From Cannabis sativa (Eukaryota; Streptophyta; Magnoliopsida; Rosales; Cannabaceae): 64,000 bases of DNA. Below are positions 36,273-45,988 of the stretch, piece by piece. A program made the translations under genes and the position numbers. The notes under the pieces were generated by a model. That model searched no databases. It was not told the DNA's origin and worked only from the letters and a program-made list of their open reading frames with translations. Each line of letters begins with the position of its first letter. The stretch's first letter is position 1. The stretch spans positions 74,790,969-74,854,968 of the forward strand of contig NC_083605.1 of assembly GCF_029168945.1 (NCBI RefSeq). Direction: 5' to 3'.

Positions 36273-37445
36273 ATGTTGGCCGAATCCTTTGGTCTTATTG
36301 GTTCCTCGTCCTCGGTTGGGAAAAAGAATGGAGGAGCTGTGTTATTGCTGCCGGCGACTACGGGCGACGGAGAAAATGGATCGAAGGGAGTTTCGTCCTA
36401 CCTGTCTCGACGTCCGAGCCAACTTGTGAAAATGACTGCTCATGCGGCTGATGGTCTCGGGAAGTCCCACCGTGCTGTGTGGTTTCCTAAGAGTCGTCCG
36501 TACGGAGTAGAGAAGTCAGTTGCCATTTCTGGCTTTGGAGGAGAGAAAGTCGTTCTGGGTGTGAGAAAGGAACCTGAGTCTTTACCTGTTTTGCCTTCTA
36601 ACAGCCAAGTCTTTGGTGTTAACGCTGGTTATTTCAATTTTTTGACCGTTAGAGAGAAAAACATGGAAAGTGGGCCTAGTGTTAATGGGCCGTGTGGTAA
36701 GTTCAGTGGACAGGCCGGTTCTTGTGAGGTGTTTGGTCATGGGCCTAGTAATAAAGTTAGTAGTAATGGTAATGCTGATAATGGGCTTCATTTTATTTCT
36801 AGTAAGACTCAAGTGGGTGGGCCTGTTTTGGAGGAGACTTATGCTGAGTCTAACGTTAACCAAGGATTGGTGGGGCCGTGTATCTTGGGTAATGGCTCTA
36901 ATTCTCATGGGCCGACTTCTCTAGCCAAAGACAAAGTTGGGCTTGTGGATGCTAATTTGTCTACTAATATCCACGGAGCCCAGGAGCAATTAAATGAAGA
37001 AAAAGCTTTGGCTCAATTTTTAAATGCTCAAGAGAGCTTATTGCATGACCTCAAGCACTTTGGGAAACTTGATTTGTATGAGTTTCAAAGCATAGGAGGT
37101 GACATCGGGGTCCCGGCTTCCTCTGAAGTTAATAAGCGAACGACACCTTTCAAGAAACGAAAATTTGAAGCGTCTGCTTCTCTCTGCTCAAGGCCCCATA
37201 AAGTTCCATGCAAGTACCCTGACGTTGTTCGTGTTTTTCCTTGGGACACCAGGAATAATGTGTCTAACCCTGAGTTGGAGATTGAAGATCCTTCGGAAGA
37301 CAGCTCTAGCTCCCCGAGCTGCTCGGGTATCTTGAAGAACCCGATTGTGGGTTCCTTTGTGATTGATGAATCTATTTCGAGTGGGTCTGCTTACTCCCAC
37401 AACCCTGTGGAGGAGAATGTCGAATCTCCTCCACAGGAGCCATGA
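36273..37445 (+). CDS. LINE ORF1 (atypical, no zinc knuckle)
   Basis: First in-frame ATG at 36273, giving 390 residues. The position, between the 5' UTR and ORF2 with an ATGA-type overlap at 37442-37445, makes this ORF1. Plant L1 ORF1 proteins usually have a DUF4283 domain and a CCHC zinc knuckle. I see neither. The protein is Gly/Asn/Ser-rich with a basic patch (KKRKFEA) near residue 295. It may have lost its N-terminal domain by deletion. RNA binding is inferred from position only. Confidence 0.65.
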   Translation: MLAESFGLIGSSSSVGKKNGGAVLLLPATTGDGENGSKGVSSYLSRRPSQLVKMTAHAADGLGKSHRAVWFPKSRPYGVEKSVAISGFGGEKVVLGVRKEPESLPVLPSNSQVFGVNAGYFNFLTVREKNMESGPSVNGPCGKFSGQAGSCEVFGHGPSNKVSSNGNADNGLHFISSKTQVGGPVLEETYAESNVNQGLVGPCILGNGSNSHGPTSLAKDKVGLVDANLSTNIHGAQEQLNEEKALAQFLNAQESLLHDLKHFGKLDLYEFQSIGGDIGVPASSEVNKRTTPFKKRKFEASASLCSRPHKVPCKYPDVVRVFPWDTRNNVSNPELEIEDPSEDSSSSPSCSGILKNPIVGSFVIDESISSGSAYSHNPVEENVESPPQEP

Positions 37446-40400
37446 GAGGTATCGCTTGGGCTGTGGGGTTAGGGCGGACCTGCAGGTTCGGGAACTGAAG
37501 TCCCTGATCCAGTCTCGTTCTCCGGATTTTGTGTTTCTATCTGAGCTCAAAGTGGATGCTAATCCTCTGGTACGCATTTTAAAGTCTTTACACTTTTACT
37601 TTAATATTTGTGTTCCGTCTATTGGTAATGCGGGAGGAATTATTTTGGCTTGGAAGGCGGGCTTTAGTTTTGAATGTATCTCTTGCTCGCGTAATCATAT
37701 CTCGGGTCTAGTGTACTCGGACCCCCCGTCTTCCCCGTGGCTTCTTTCGTGTGTGTATGGTCCTCCTTACATGAATGCCAAGAAGAAATTCTGGCCTGAG
37801 TTATTGAAACTAGGGGATAGGTTCGGCGGGCCATGGTTAATTTTGGGAGATACAAATTTTGTTCTTAGCAGATCTGAAAGGGAAGGTTCCTCTGGCCGTG
37901 ATCCCTTTATTCCGATCATTTCTACTCTGATTGAGGGTAGAGGACTTATCAACATGCCAATCCAAGGGGACTCTTTGACTTGGGATAACCATCGGTCTGG
38001 GACACACCACGTGAAATCTGCCCTGGATAAAGGCCTTGTGAATGGGGCCTGGATCAAGTTATTTCCAAAGGCTATTCTTTTCTCTGCTCATACGAGTAAT
38101 TCAGACCACAGACCTCTTTGTCTCTTCTCTACGGGCTTGGAGCCCAAATTCAAGAGATGCTTCAAATTTGAGGAAGGATGGACTCGTGACGTTAGAAGCA
38201 ATCTTGTAGTAGCCCATGCTTGGAATTCGGTCAATCATAATTGGGCTCCCTCTCGCCTTTTCAAGAAGGTTGGTGCTACCAGGGTGGCCCTCCTGAACTG
38301 GAATCGTTCCCAATTTGGAAAGATGGATGTGACCATAAAAGAGCTTGAACAAAAGCTCAACTCTCTTCAAAGCCTCTCGGCTGGTTCCCGGGACTGGAAT
38401 CAGGAACGAGACATTCGTCGAGCGTTGAATGAATCTCTGGAAAGAAAGGCGATCTATTGGAAGCAAAGAGCCAGAGTGTCGTGGCTAAAGGATGGAGATA
38501 AGTGTTCTAAATTTTTCTTCCTCTCGGCTGCCATTAAAGGCAGAAGAAATGCCATAGAGAGTATCTTGAATAAGGATAATGTTTGGATTACTGGCCGAGG
38601 GGCTATTGGGTGTGAATTCATCGAGTATTTTAAGGGTATTTTCGCGGGAACAGTCAATGATGTTGAGTACAATTGCGCTCAGTTAGTTCCAGAAAGAATC
38701 TCTCCCGAAGACTCGGAGGCCCTGGTTAGTAGCCCTAGTCCTGATGAAATTAAGAGAGTTCTTTTTGCCATGAGTAACCATAAGACCCCGGGTCCTGATG
38801 GGATGTCAGTTTTGTTCTATAAACACTATTGGGATTCAGTGGGAGCTGACTTCTGTGATGCGGTATTAGATTTCTTTGTGACGGGTAATATGCATAGAGG
38901 TATTAATGCCACTAATGTTGTGCTTATCCCAAAGGTCCAAAATCCGACCCGAACCAACCATTTTAGACCTATTTCTCTGTGCAATGTGGTCTACAAAGTC
39001 ATCTCCAAAATTTTAGCAAACAGGATCAAACCTCTGCTTCCCTCGCTCATCTGTCCGACTCAAGCTGCCTTTGTCCCGGGAAGGAATATCCATGATAATA
39101 ATGTTATTGTTCAAGAAATTATTCATTCCTTTAACCGGAAGAAAGGTAAAGAGGGTTTCTTTGCTATAAAAATTGATCTGGTCAAAGCCTATGATAAGTT
39201 GTGTTGGAAGTTTATTGACCATGTGTTGGAGTGCTTTGGAATCCCCCAGAGATTCCGTATGTGGATTTCGCAGTGTATCACTACCACTTCGCTAAACATC
39301 TGTCTCAATGGGGGTCAGGTGGGAAGTTTTAACCCTTCCTGTGGGCTTCGGCAAGGTGACCCCCTCTCTCCTTATTTGTTCATCTGGGCTGCAGAAGTTT
39401 TGTCAAGACTATTTCATGTGGCTCTTGATCAGGGTTCTATTCAGGGTGTCAAACTAAGTCGAGGTGGTCCGACTCTTTCTCACATTTTCTTTGCGGATGA
39501 TCTAATTCTAGTCGGTCGAGCTAATTTAACAGAGGTGAATAGATACTGGAGTTGCTTAGAGAATTTCTGCTCGTGGTCGGGCCAACAGGTCAACAAGCTC
39601 AAAACTTCTATTTTCTTTAGTAGAAATACCCCGGTGAGCTTACGTGGGGAAATTAAGGAAGCTTTGGGAATCGATTCTCCTGAAGGATGTATCAAATACT
39701 TGGGGCTGCCCCTTTTTCGATCTAGGCAGAAAGATGCTGACTTCAATTTTATTCTGGACAATCTCACGTCAAAGCTTCAGGGTTGGAAGGCTAAAACTCT
39801 ATCTAAAGCAGGGCGTGCTACTCTAATCAAATCTGTGGGCTTGTCTATGCCTATGTATGCTATGCAAACAACCAAACTCTCTTCTCGTATGGTTAACAAG
39901 ATTGATGGCATGGTCAGAGATTTTTGGTGGGGTTTTGAGAAAGGAAATCATGGAATTCATCTCAGAGCTTGGGATAAACTGTGTCTTCCTAAGTCGCTTG
40001 GTGGTCTAGGTTTCCGAAAAACTAAAGAAATGAATCAGGCCTTTTTGGCCAAATGGGGGTGGAATATCCTCACCGGAAGCCAATCTCTGTGCTGCAGAGT
40101 TTTAAGAGCTAAATATCTAAAAGGGAAAGACTTCCTTAATTGCAGATATAAAGATGCAGATTCGTGGTTTTGGAAAAGCGTTGTTAAAGCAAACGCTATC
40201 TTAAGAAAAGGTGCCTGCAAGTTGGTTACAAATGGTGAGAACACTAAGATCTGGGAGGATCCCTGGATTCCGCATCGTAATGGTTTCCGTCCGAAACCAA
40301 TTGGGGGCCCCTCCCTCAATGTAACTTGTGTGGCTGAGTTATTGTTAGATAATGGGCAGTGGGATGTTCCAAAGCTGCGAGGCTATTTCGACCAAGAAAC

Positions 40401-41499
40401 AGTCTCTGACATTCTTAAAGGAGGCCACCCTTCTGGAACTGGCTCCGATAGTTGGGTTTGGACACTAGAAAGTACCGGGCGATTCTCGTCTAAATCTGCG
40501 TATCTGTCTCAGGCTCAGGAAAGAGCTCCTCACTGTGAGGTAGCTCCGAAACTCTGGAATAAGTTATGGAATAGCAAAATTTTAGAACGTCACAAAGTTC
40601 TGTGGTGGTGTATCCTTTCCAGTGCCCTCCCGGTTAGAGCGGTGATTGGAAAAAGATTCCATATAGACGACACAACCTGCCCCTTATGTGGTTTAAGGGA
40701 GGAATCGTTTGAACATCTTTTCCTGTCCTGTGATGTGGCGTTTCATTTATGGCGCTCCTCTCCATGGGGCATCTTCCCAATTTGTGACACTGGCATAAGA
40801 GTTTGGGATTGGGTCAAGTTTATCTGGGATTTAAATACCAGAGGGGTTCGAGTTGATGATGTGTTTTTATATGCCTCGATTGTTGTGGATACTATTTGGA
40901 GGGCGCGCAATGAGAAGGTTCACAATAATTGTTCTCCTGATTTAAAAAAATGTATTGACAATATTTGTACCTCTTATGCAGATTTACATGTTACTTTGCT
41001 TCCTAGTCCCACTCCAGATCTAAAGGAAGCTTGGTCCCCTCCTCCCCCGGATTGGATTAAGCTGAATTGTGATGTTAAGGTGGGATATAATAGTATGTGC
41101 ATTGCTGTTGTTGCAAGGGATCATTTTGGCAGAGTCATTAGAGTTCAGACGGCTAGGGAAGATTTCTCGGATGTTCTTTGTGGAGAAGCTGCGGCCTGTT
41201 GCTTGGCTGTCTCCGTAGCCTTAGATATTGGTTCTAAATTTGTGATTGTGGAGAATGACTCGAGTGTGGTGATCAATGCTTTCAATGGGAAGGTCTCTCG
41301 CTGGGCTCTTGAAAATTACATCTCTTTTTGTACTAAGAACTCTCCCTTTTTTATTAGTTGTAATTTTGTTCATGTCAGTAGATCTTGTAACTTCGCCGCA
41401 CATAATGTGGCTAGATGGGCGTTTGCTCATCAGGTATTTGGGTCTATCCCGGTTTTGGATTTACCTAACAATATGTTGTGTAACGACCGCGAGGTCTAA
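37363..41499 (+). CDS. LINE ORF2: endonuclease, reverse transcriptase, RNase H
   Basis: A 1378-codon frame with all the domains of a plant L1 ORF2. The apurinic endonuclease part has SELK, GDTN and SDHRPL. The reverse transcriptase carries GLRQGDPLSPYLF and the catalytic FADD. The zf-RVT reads CPLCGLREESFEHLFLSC. The RNase H-like domain has NCDVK, CGEAAA, ENDSS and RSCNFAAHN. The usual initiation sequence MRGIAW is found at 37442 but in another frame, which ends at a stop after 18 codons. The first residues of this long frame are therefore not native, and a small indel at about 37457-37465 separates start from body. Confidence 0.93.
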   Translation: MMNLFRVGLLTPTTLWRRMSNLLHRSHERYRLGCGVRADLQVRELKSLIQSRSPDFVFLSELKVDANPLVRILKSLHFYFNICVPSIGNAGGIILAWKAGFSFECISCSRNHISGLVYSDPPSSPWLLSCVYGPPYMNAKKKFWPELLKLGDRFGGPWLILGDTNFVLSRSEREGSSGRDPFIPIISTLIEGRGLINMPIQGDSLTWDNHRSGTHHVKSALDKGLVNGAWIKLFPKAILFSAHTSNSDHRPLCLFSTGLEPKFKRCFKFEEGWTRDVRSNLVVAHAWNSVNHNWAPSRLFKKVGATRVALLNWNRSQFGKMDVTIKELEQKLNSLQSLSAGSRDWNQERDIRRALNESLERKAIYWKQRARVSWLKDGDKCSKFFFLSAAIKGRRNAIESILNKDNVWITGRGAIGCEFIEYFKGIFAGTVNDVEYNCAQLVPERISPEDSEALVSSPSPDEIKRVLFAMSNHKTPGPDGMSVLFYKHYWDSVGADFCDAVLDFFVTGNMHRGINATNVVLIPKVQNPTRTNHFRPISLCNVVYKVISKILANRIKPLLPSLICPTQAAFVPGRNIHDNNVIVQEIIHSFNRKKGKEGFFAIKIDLVKAYDKLCWKFIDHVLECFGIPQRFRMWISQCITTTSLNICLNGGQVGSFNPSCGLRQGDPLSPYLFIWAAEVLSRLFHVALDQGSIQGVKLSRGGPTLSHIFFADDLILVGRANLTEVNRYWSCLENFCSWSGQQVNKLKTSIFFSRNTPVSLRGEIKEALGIDSPEGCIKYLGLPLFRSRQKDADFNFILDNLTSKLQGWKAKTLSKAGRATLIKSVGLSMPMYAMQTTKLSSRMVNKIDGMVRDFWWGFEKGNHGIHLRAWDKLCLPKSLGGLGFRKTKEMNQAFLAKWGWNILTGSQSLCCRVLRAKYLKGKDFLNCRYKDADSWFWKSVVKANAILRKGACKLVTNGENTKIWEDPWIPHRNGFRPKPIGGPSLNVTCVAELLLDNGQWDVPKLRGYFDQETVSDILKGGHPSGTGSDSWVWTLESTGRFSSKSAYLSQAQERAPHCEVAPKLWNKLWNSKILERHKVLWWCILSSALPVRAVIGKRFHIDDTTCPLCGLREESFEHLFLSCDVAFHLWRSSPWGIFPICDTGIRVWDWVKFIWDLNTRGVRVDDVFLYASIVVDTIWRARNEKVHNNCSPDLKKCIDNICTSYADLHVTLLPSPTPDLKEAWSPPPPDWIKLNCDVKVGYNSMCIAVVARDHFGRVIRVQTAREDFSDVLCGEAAACCLAVSVALDIGSKFVIVENDSSVVINAFNGKVSRWALENYISFCTKNSPFFISCNFVHVSRSCNFAAHNVARWAFAHQVFGSIPVLDLPNNMLCNDREV

Positions 41500-41568
41500 C
41501 TATTTAATTATATGATATAAACGCTTTTTCTCAAAAAAAAAAAAAAAAATTTTTTTTCAAAAAAATAA

Positions 41569-41725
41569 ATAAATAAATATGAGTCAAATTATTTTATTGG
41601 ATCTTATTCCTCCACGTATTATTAATGTTTATCTAATTTTTTATAATAAAAAAAAAATTGACAAAACAATAAAAAAAAATTAATAAACAGAGTAGTCTCA
41701 TATTCTATTAACTTCTAAATTAGTA
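41569..41725 (+). promoter_or_regulatory. Residual VDR upstream region between LINE tail and ATG
   Basis: Only 157 bp of AT-rich sequence separates the LINE target duplication from the VDR start codon. TATA-like stretches occur, but no single core promoter can be assigned. Confidence 0.4.
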
Positions 41726-43451
41726 ATGTCTTCTCTCGAAGTTCCGCCATTACTCAAACCACAAACTTGCTTCGGTTTCTCTCAAGCTCGCCGCTTTACC
41801 ACTTCTGCCACTGTTTTCTCTCTTCCATTTCGCCATTTCAGAACCCTTGCTTCTCCTCTTCTCACAACTCCTGCTCTTAAACTTCAAACCTCCAGATCAA
41901 CTCACATTCCGGCCATTTTGGACTCAGACTCCGGCGCCATCGCCACCTCCGACCACTTATCTGAACCTCCGGTCAGAATTGTCGCCTTAGTAGGCCATGG
42001 AACCCTCAGTCCTCTAAAATCCGCACCTTGGCAGGAGGTCATGCTCCACACTGTAAGTACTGTGTTGAATTCTTTGTTTTATGGTAATATTTGGGTTTTA
42101 CATATTTGCTGATAATTGGGTAATTGAATTTTAGGCGAAGAGATTGAAATGGGTTGATGAAGGGTATGAAATGATAGTGTTTACTGATGATTTGACTCAA
42201 TTAGATACTGAAAATTGTGTGAATTTGAAAAGGGAATTGAGCTGTGCTGATATTTTGGTGATTGTGGGTGTGAAAAACCAAGAGTCAGTGAATTGGATTC
42301 AAAGCAATAGTGGGAATATTAGAAACATAATTTGCTTTGAATCTTCTCCCAATTTGGTGAATAAATTGGGAGGTTCATATGTAGAGAGTCAAAATAAAGG
42401 GAGGCCATTTTGGGGCCAAACAAAGATAAGTAATGAAACTGTAGAAGTGGTCAAGACTGTGTCTGAGGCTTGGGAAAGGCATAATTCTGATGATATAAGA
42501 TTTTGTATATTAGTTATAATCAATGCTTTTATAAGGCCAGTCTCAATTTTAAAGAATCTGAGATCAAAGGGGTTCTCTACTCTCAGTTGCATGGTGAAGA
42601 ATTGTGGGAGTCAGATACTAAATTGTCTATTGGATCCTGACTGTAGAAAAGCATTGCAGTGCTTGAATAATTGTAGTCCTGTGGATCAAGTGTGTAACTA
42701 TCGGTGCATTGCTTCATATGAAAGTCCTACATTGGAAGCATTTTCCTTGTGCGTTTTGCAGAAGCACAATTGCCTTGGATTAGATGCTAAGATTCCTGAA
42801 AGGCCTTATGTGCCTCCCATGTCGAAATTTCGAGGGGAAGAATTGTGCCATGAAGTTGCTGAGGATGTTTTTGTTGGCTGGTTGGGGGGTTTGGACTGGA
42901 GTTGGCGTGTAGTGGCGGGACAGAATCCAGCTTATGATCAATTCCCCTGTCAATACCAGCTATTTTACCGCGGAAAGGCAAAAGGGTCGTTTTGGTATGA
43001 GCCAGTGTTTCAAGTGAAAACTCTTGAGGGGAAAATGGTTTGGAGGAGGAGAAAGTACAGAGTTAAAAGGGGAAAAGTTGTTGGGACATTTTACTTCAGT
43101 GTGTTGGACAATGGGGTTGTGTCTAATGAGTTTTGGACCATAGTGGATGCACCAGATGATCTTAGTTGGGGTTTGTTTCATTACAGTGGAGCTGCTCGAG
43201 TTGCAGGACAATCTTATACTGGGGCAGTGCTTGTGAGTCCAGATGGAGCATACCCAAATGAGATGGAGAGGAAGAGATTGGTTTCTGCTTTACAGAAATG
43301 TGGAATTGAAGAATGGGAGCTTTATACAGTTGATAATTGTTCATGTGCAGATCCTCCATTAGGAATTCCAGAGGGTTCAAATTTGCATTCTGTGATTCAA
43401 GTTAAAGAAATGGCCCAATTGGGTGTTCAAATTGGGGTACCGAATGTCTGA
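41726..43451 (+). CDS. VDR: Violaxanthin de-epoxidase-related protein, chloroplastic
   Basis: Exons 41726-42052 and 42135-43451 (donor ACT|GTAAGT, acceptor TTTTAG) encode 547 residues. A Ser/Thr/Leu-rich transit peptide covers about 1-65. A cysteine-rich segment follows near residues 262-320 (CMVKNCGSQILNC, CLNNCSPVDQVC). A lipocalin-like VDE domain lies at about 355-510 (NPAYDQFPCQYQLFYRG, FWTIVDAPDDLSWGLFHY, YTGAVLVSPDG). The order and sequence fit the VDE-related family, relatives of the xanthophyll-cycle enzyme that converts violaxanthin via antheraxanthin to zeaxanthin. VDE activity of the VDR branch is not established here. VDE itself has a different, Glu-rich C-terminus that is absent here. 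The upstream LINE has displaced its original promoter. Confidence 0.9.
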
Positions 43452-44030
43452 AAAAAAAAAAAAAAATTAAGTAGCATTTACAGTATAATAATTTGACTTT
43501 TTTTTTTCGTTTTTTGTTAAATATTCAAAGCTTGCATTTTTTTTGAAACACCCATCTTCATTTTTATCTATTTTTTTTAAGCTCATAAAGATCCAATCTT
43601 TGATTGGTCTTGGGCTCTTAGAATCTGTAACAATTTCTTGCTCTTAGTTTTTTTGGTCTTGGTCAAACTCACAAATCTTGTATATAGAAATACATATTCC
43701 TTACTAGTGACTAATTATATTTTAATGTGTTGTGCATGAACACATCTCAGAAAAGTTTATATCTGTCCAAGCTTGCTTGTTTTTTCTCTTTTTTGTTTGA
43801 TTTAATTATGAGCAATTTGGTAAGTCTTGTTGAGTTTTATATATACAGGTAAGATTTCTTTATATATGAAAAAAAATTAGCTGACATATTTCAATCCCCA
43901 CAACTCTACTGCTGGGTGGTGAGATTTCTTTCAATCTAACTGGGTTTCCAATATTTACTTCCTTTAGATTTGGAACAGTTTTCACAGAAAGAAAGATTCA
44001 AATCTTCGAACTAATTAGTTTACATCTTTC
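43452..44030. other. Intergenic: VDR 3' end and LTO1 promoter
   Basis: T-rich, non-coding. A short leader probably precedes the ATG at 44031. No elements recognised. Confidence 0.45.
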
Positions 44031-44450
44031 ATGGACGACGACATATTTGATTCATCTCTAAATTTAGAAGAAGCCCATTTGAAAGAAGGCTTCAATGAGG
44101 GCTACAAAGATGGTCTTGACTCTGGTAAAGAAGACGGTAAACAAGTGGGTCTGAAAACTGGGTTTGAGATCGGTGAAGAGCTGGTATTCTACAAGGGATG
44201 TGTGGATATATGGACCTCAGTTATCCATGTTGACCCGACCCAGTTTTCTTCTCGGGTTCAAAAAGGTATTAAGCAAATGGAAGAGTTGATTGAGAAGTAC
44301 CCAGTTATGGAACCTGAGAATGAGAGTGTTCATGAGATTATGGATAGTTTGAGGTTGAAGTTCAAGGCTGTATGTGCTTCAATGGGTGTGAAATTGGAGT
44401 ATAATGGGTACCCAAAATCTTCTTCAGATGCAAATGAGATGGGATTTTAA
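44031..44450 (+). CDS. LTO1: LTO1/Yae1-domain protein (ORAOV1 homologue)
   Basis: Single-exon gene, 139 residues. The N-terminal half shows the Yae1-family deca-GX3 helix: Gly at residues 20, 24, 28, 32, 36, 40, 44 and 48, each four apart, then 56. In yeast and humans LTO1 and YAE1 form an adaptor that recruits the cytosolic Fe-S targeting complex to the ABC protein Rli1/ABCE1, needed for ribosome recycling. The plant role is inferred by homology. Its C-terminus is less conserved. The known C-terminal Trp of LTO1 adaptors is not seen; this chain ends NEMGF. Confidence 0.8.
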   Translation: MDDDIFDSSLNLEEAHLKEGFNEGYKDGLDSGKEDGKQVGLKTGFEIGEELVFYKGCVDIWTSVIHVDPTQFSSRVQKGIKQMEELIEKYPVMEPENESVHEIMDSLRLKFKAVCASMGVKLEYNGYPKSSSDANEMGF

Positions 44451-44624
44451 CAATGAAAAAGAAAAATGGTGATAGAGTTTTTGTAATGTTTAAGAATCAG
44501 TTGTGTCAAACTAGCTTTTGAGCTTGTAATCAAAACTACAGTGTTTGTTTTAATTAGATTATTGTCTTTGTTTGGAAAATGTTATCTTTCTTTGGTTTAT
44601 CTAAATATAAGGTTTTTATGAAGA

Positions 44625-44909
44625 TTGGTACTTTTAGTTGGACTTAATTGGATTAAAGAGGTTTGTTCAGATTCGTTCTCTCTAGTCACAGCTATTAACA
44701 AAGGAATGGTGTTTTTTAATGAGCTGGGTGTGCGGCTTAAGGATGTCACAGCTTTATTTTCTAAACTTTCGTTGTACCATGTGGTTCGGAATAAGAATTC
44801 TAATGCTCATAGTTTGGCAAAGTATGCTCTTCGGTTAGACGATGAGCTATTCTGGTTTGAGGAGGTGTCGCCGCTAATTGTGAATTGTTGTTTTGTTAAT
44901 CATGTGTGA
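44625..44909 (+). pseudogene. LINE RNase H domain fragment
   Basis: The frame has no proper start (TTG at best). It encodes the last two-thirds of an RVT_3 RNase H-like domain: CSDSFSLVTAINKG, then VVRNKNSNAHSLAKYAL and a typical LDDELFWFEEV tail with a natural stop. The reverse transcriptase and the first catalytic block are missing, and no poly(A) follows. It overlaps or abuts the LTO1 3' UTR. Confidence 0.8.
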
Positions 44910-44985
44910 TTTTGATCACCGCGTCAAAAATAATTTTGTGTTATGATATGGGCAGTTGAGAGAGAAAAGATAATGTTAAAAGTCG

Positions 44986-45988
44986 ATGCTTGGTTGTTGT
45001 AAGGTGTACATATCTGAAAGTAGAAACAGGGCAGCACTAGAGTCCATTGAAAGAGCTGCTAAGCTATTCCCAAAAGCTCCCATTATCAACAAATTTGTTG
45101 ATGAGACTTACAACAGAGTTGGCTACACACTTGTTTCCAAGTTGGTTCCATGCCCCTTGAGAACCTCAGTCCTGGCCATGGTTAAGGCTGCTTTGGAGTC
45201 CATTGACCTTCCATCCTTTGCTCTCTACTTCTCTGGATCAGGCTGCTAACATTGCCAAGTCTTTGGCTGCACATGTTGGTTATGGTCTTCAAGGTTCGTC
45301 TCTTTAAAGTTTGATCTTGTTTGAATTTTGTAGAAGCAATAACTGTAGTAGTAGAACATCAAAAATGGTCTAAGTAAAATTCTTCATGACTGTCAAATAT
45401 GTAAAGATAATGTTTCATGACACATTTTTGGCCACTAATATCATCTACATAATACAGCTATTAAATTGTATTTCATGCAATATTTTTAAAATTCTGTGTA
45501 GTATTGATTTTTATAATACAATACAACCTGACTTAATACAGCGTACCAAACCAACACTTATTATCTTCTTATTTCCATTGCTAAAAACTTTATATGTAAT
45601 TTGGAGTACCTACTTTTCTATATGGAGCTGCCCATGTAGAAGGGAAAAAGCTTGATACAATCAGAAGAGAGTTGGGTTATTTCAAGCCAAATTCAAGTGG
45701 AAACCAGTGGATTCACCTCATGTGTGATTCCAACAAAAGGAGTCATTGTCATCGGAGCAACCCGGTGGGTTGACAACTATAATGTTCCTGTTTTCTGTAC
45801 CGATCTCTTAGCGATTCGCAGAATTGCAAAGGGTGTAAGTGGAAGAGGAGGAGGCCTTCCTTGGGTCCAGGCCATGGCACTTGCACATGGTGAGACTGTC
45901 ATTGAAGTAGCTTGTAATTTGTTGGACCCAAATATTGTGGGAGGAGATAGAGTTCAACTTGAAAGTTACTTGAAGTTGGACTTAGGGT
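44986..45988 (+). pseudogene. Glutamate formiminotransferase-like pseudogene
   Basis: Exon 1 begins at a good ATG (44986) with MLGCCKVYISESRNRAALES and reads well to CPLRTSVLAMVKAALESIDL. About 25 residues containing the conserved HPRLG...DHICFHPL part are then missing, and a frameshift ends in a stop at about 45247. DQAANIAKSLAAHVGYGLQ follows in another frame to a former donor at about 45290. A second exon (about 45600-45988) retains FLYGAAHVEGKKLDTIRRELGYFKPNSSGNQW, then breaks near 45718 where a short internal stretch is lost. It resumes with VIVIGATRWVDNYNVPVF through VSGRGGGLPWVQAMALAHGETVIEVACNLLDP and stops early. The retained intron shows it arose by DNA duplication. The intact relative takes part in folate/formimino metabolism; this copy cannot. 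Confidence 0.88.

Larger units (their letters stand above)
35754..41568 (+). mobile_element. Nearly full-length L1-type LINE with 21-bp target duplication
   Basis: The element runs from about 35775 to the poly(A) ending at 41549. Identical 21-bp flanks (AA, eight T, C, seven A, TAA) lie at 35754-35774 and 41548-41568. The flanks and tail show target-primed insertion. Inside are a 5' UTR with GA-rich tracts, ORF1 and ORF2. The perfect flanks and long frames suggest a fairly recent insertion. It ends 157 bp before the VDR start codon, in the same orientation. Confidence 0.93.

Noticed and set aside
42787..43380. Minus-strand frames under VDR
   Set aside because: Antisense shadows of the VDR exon.
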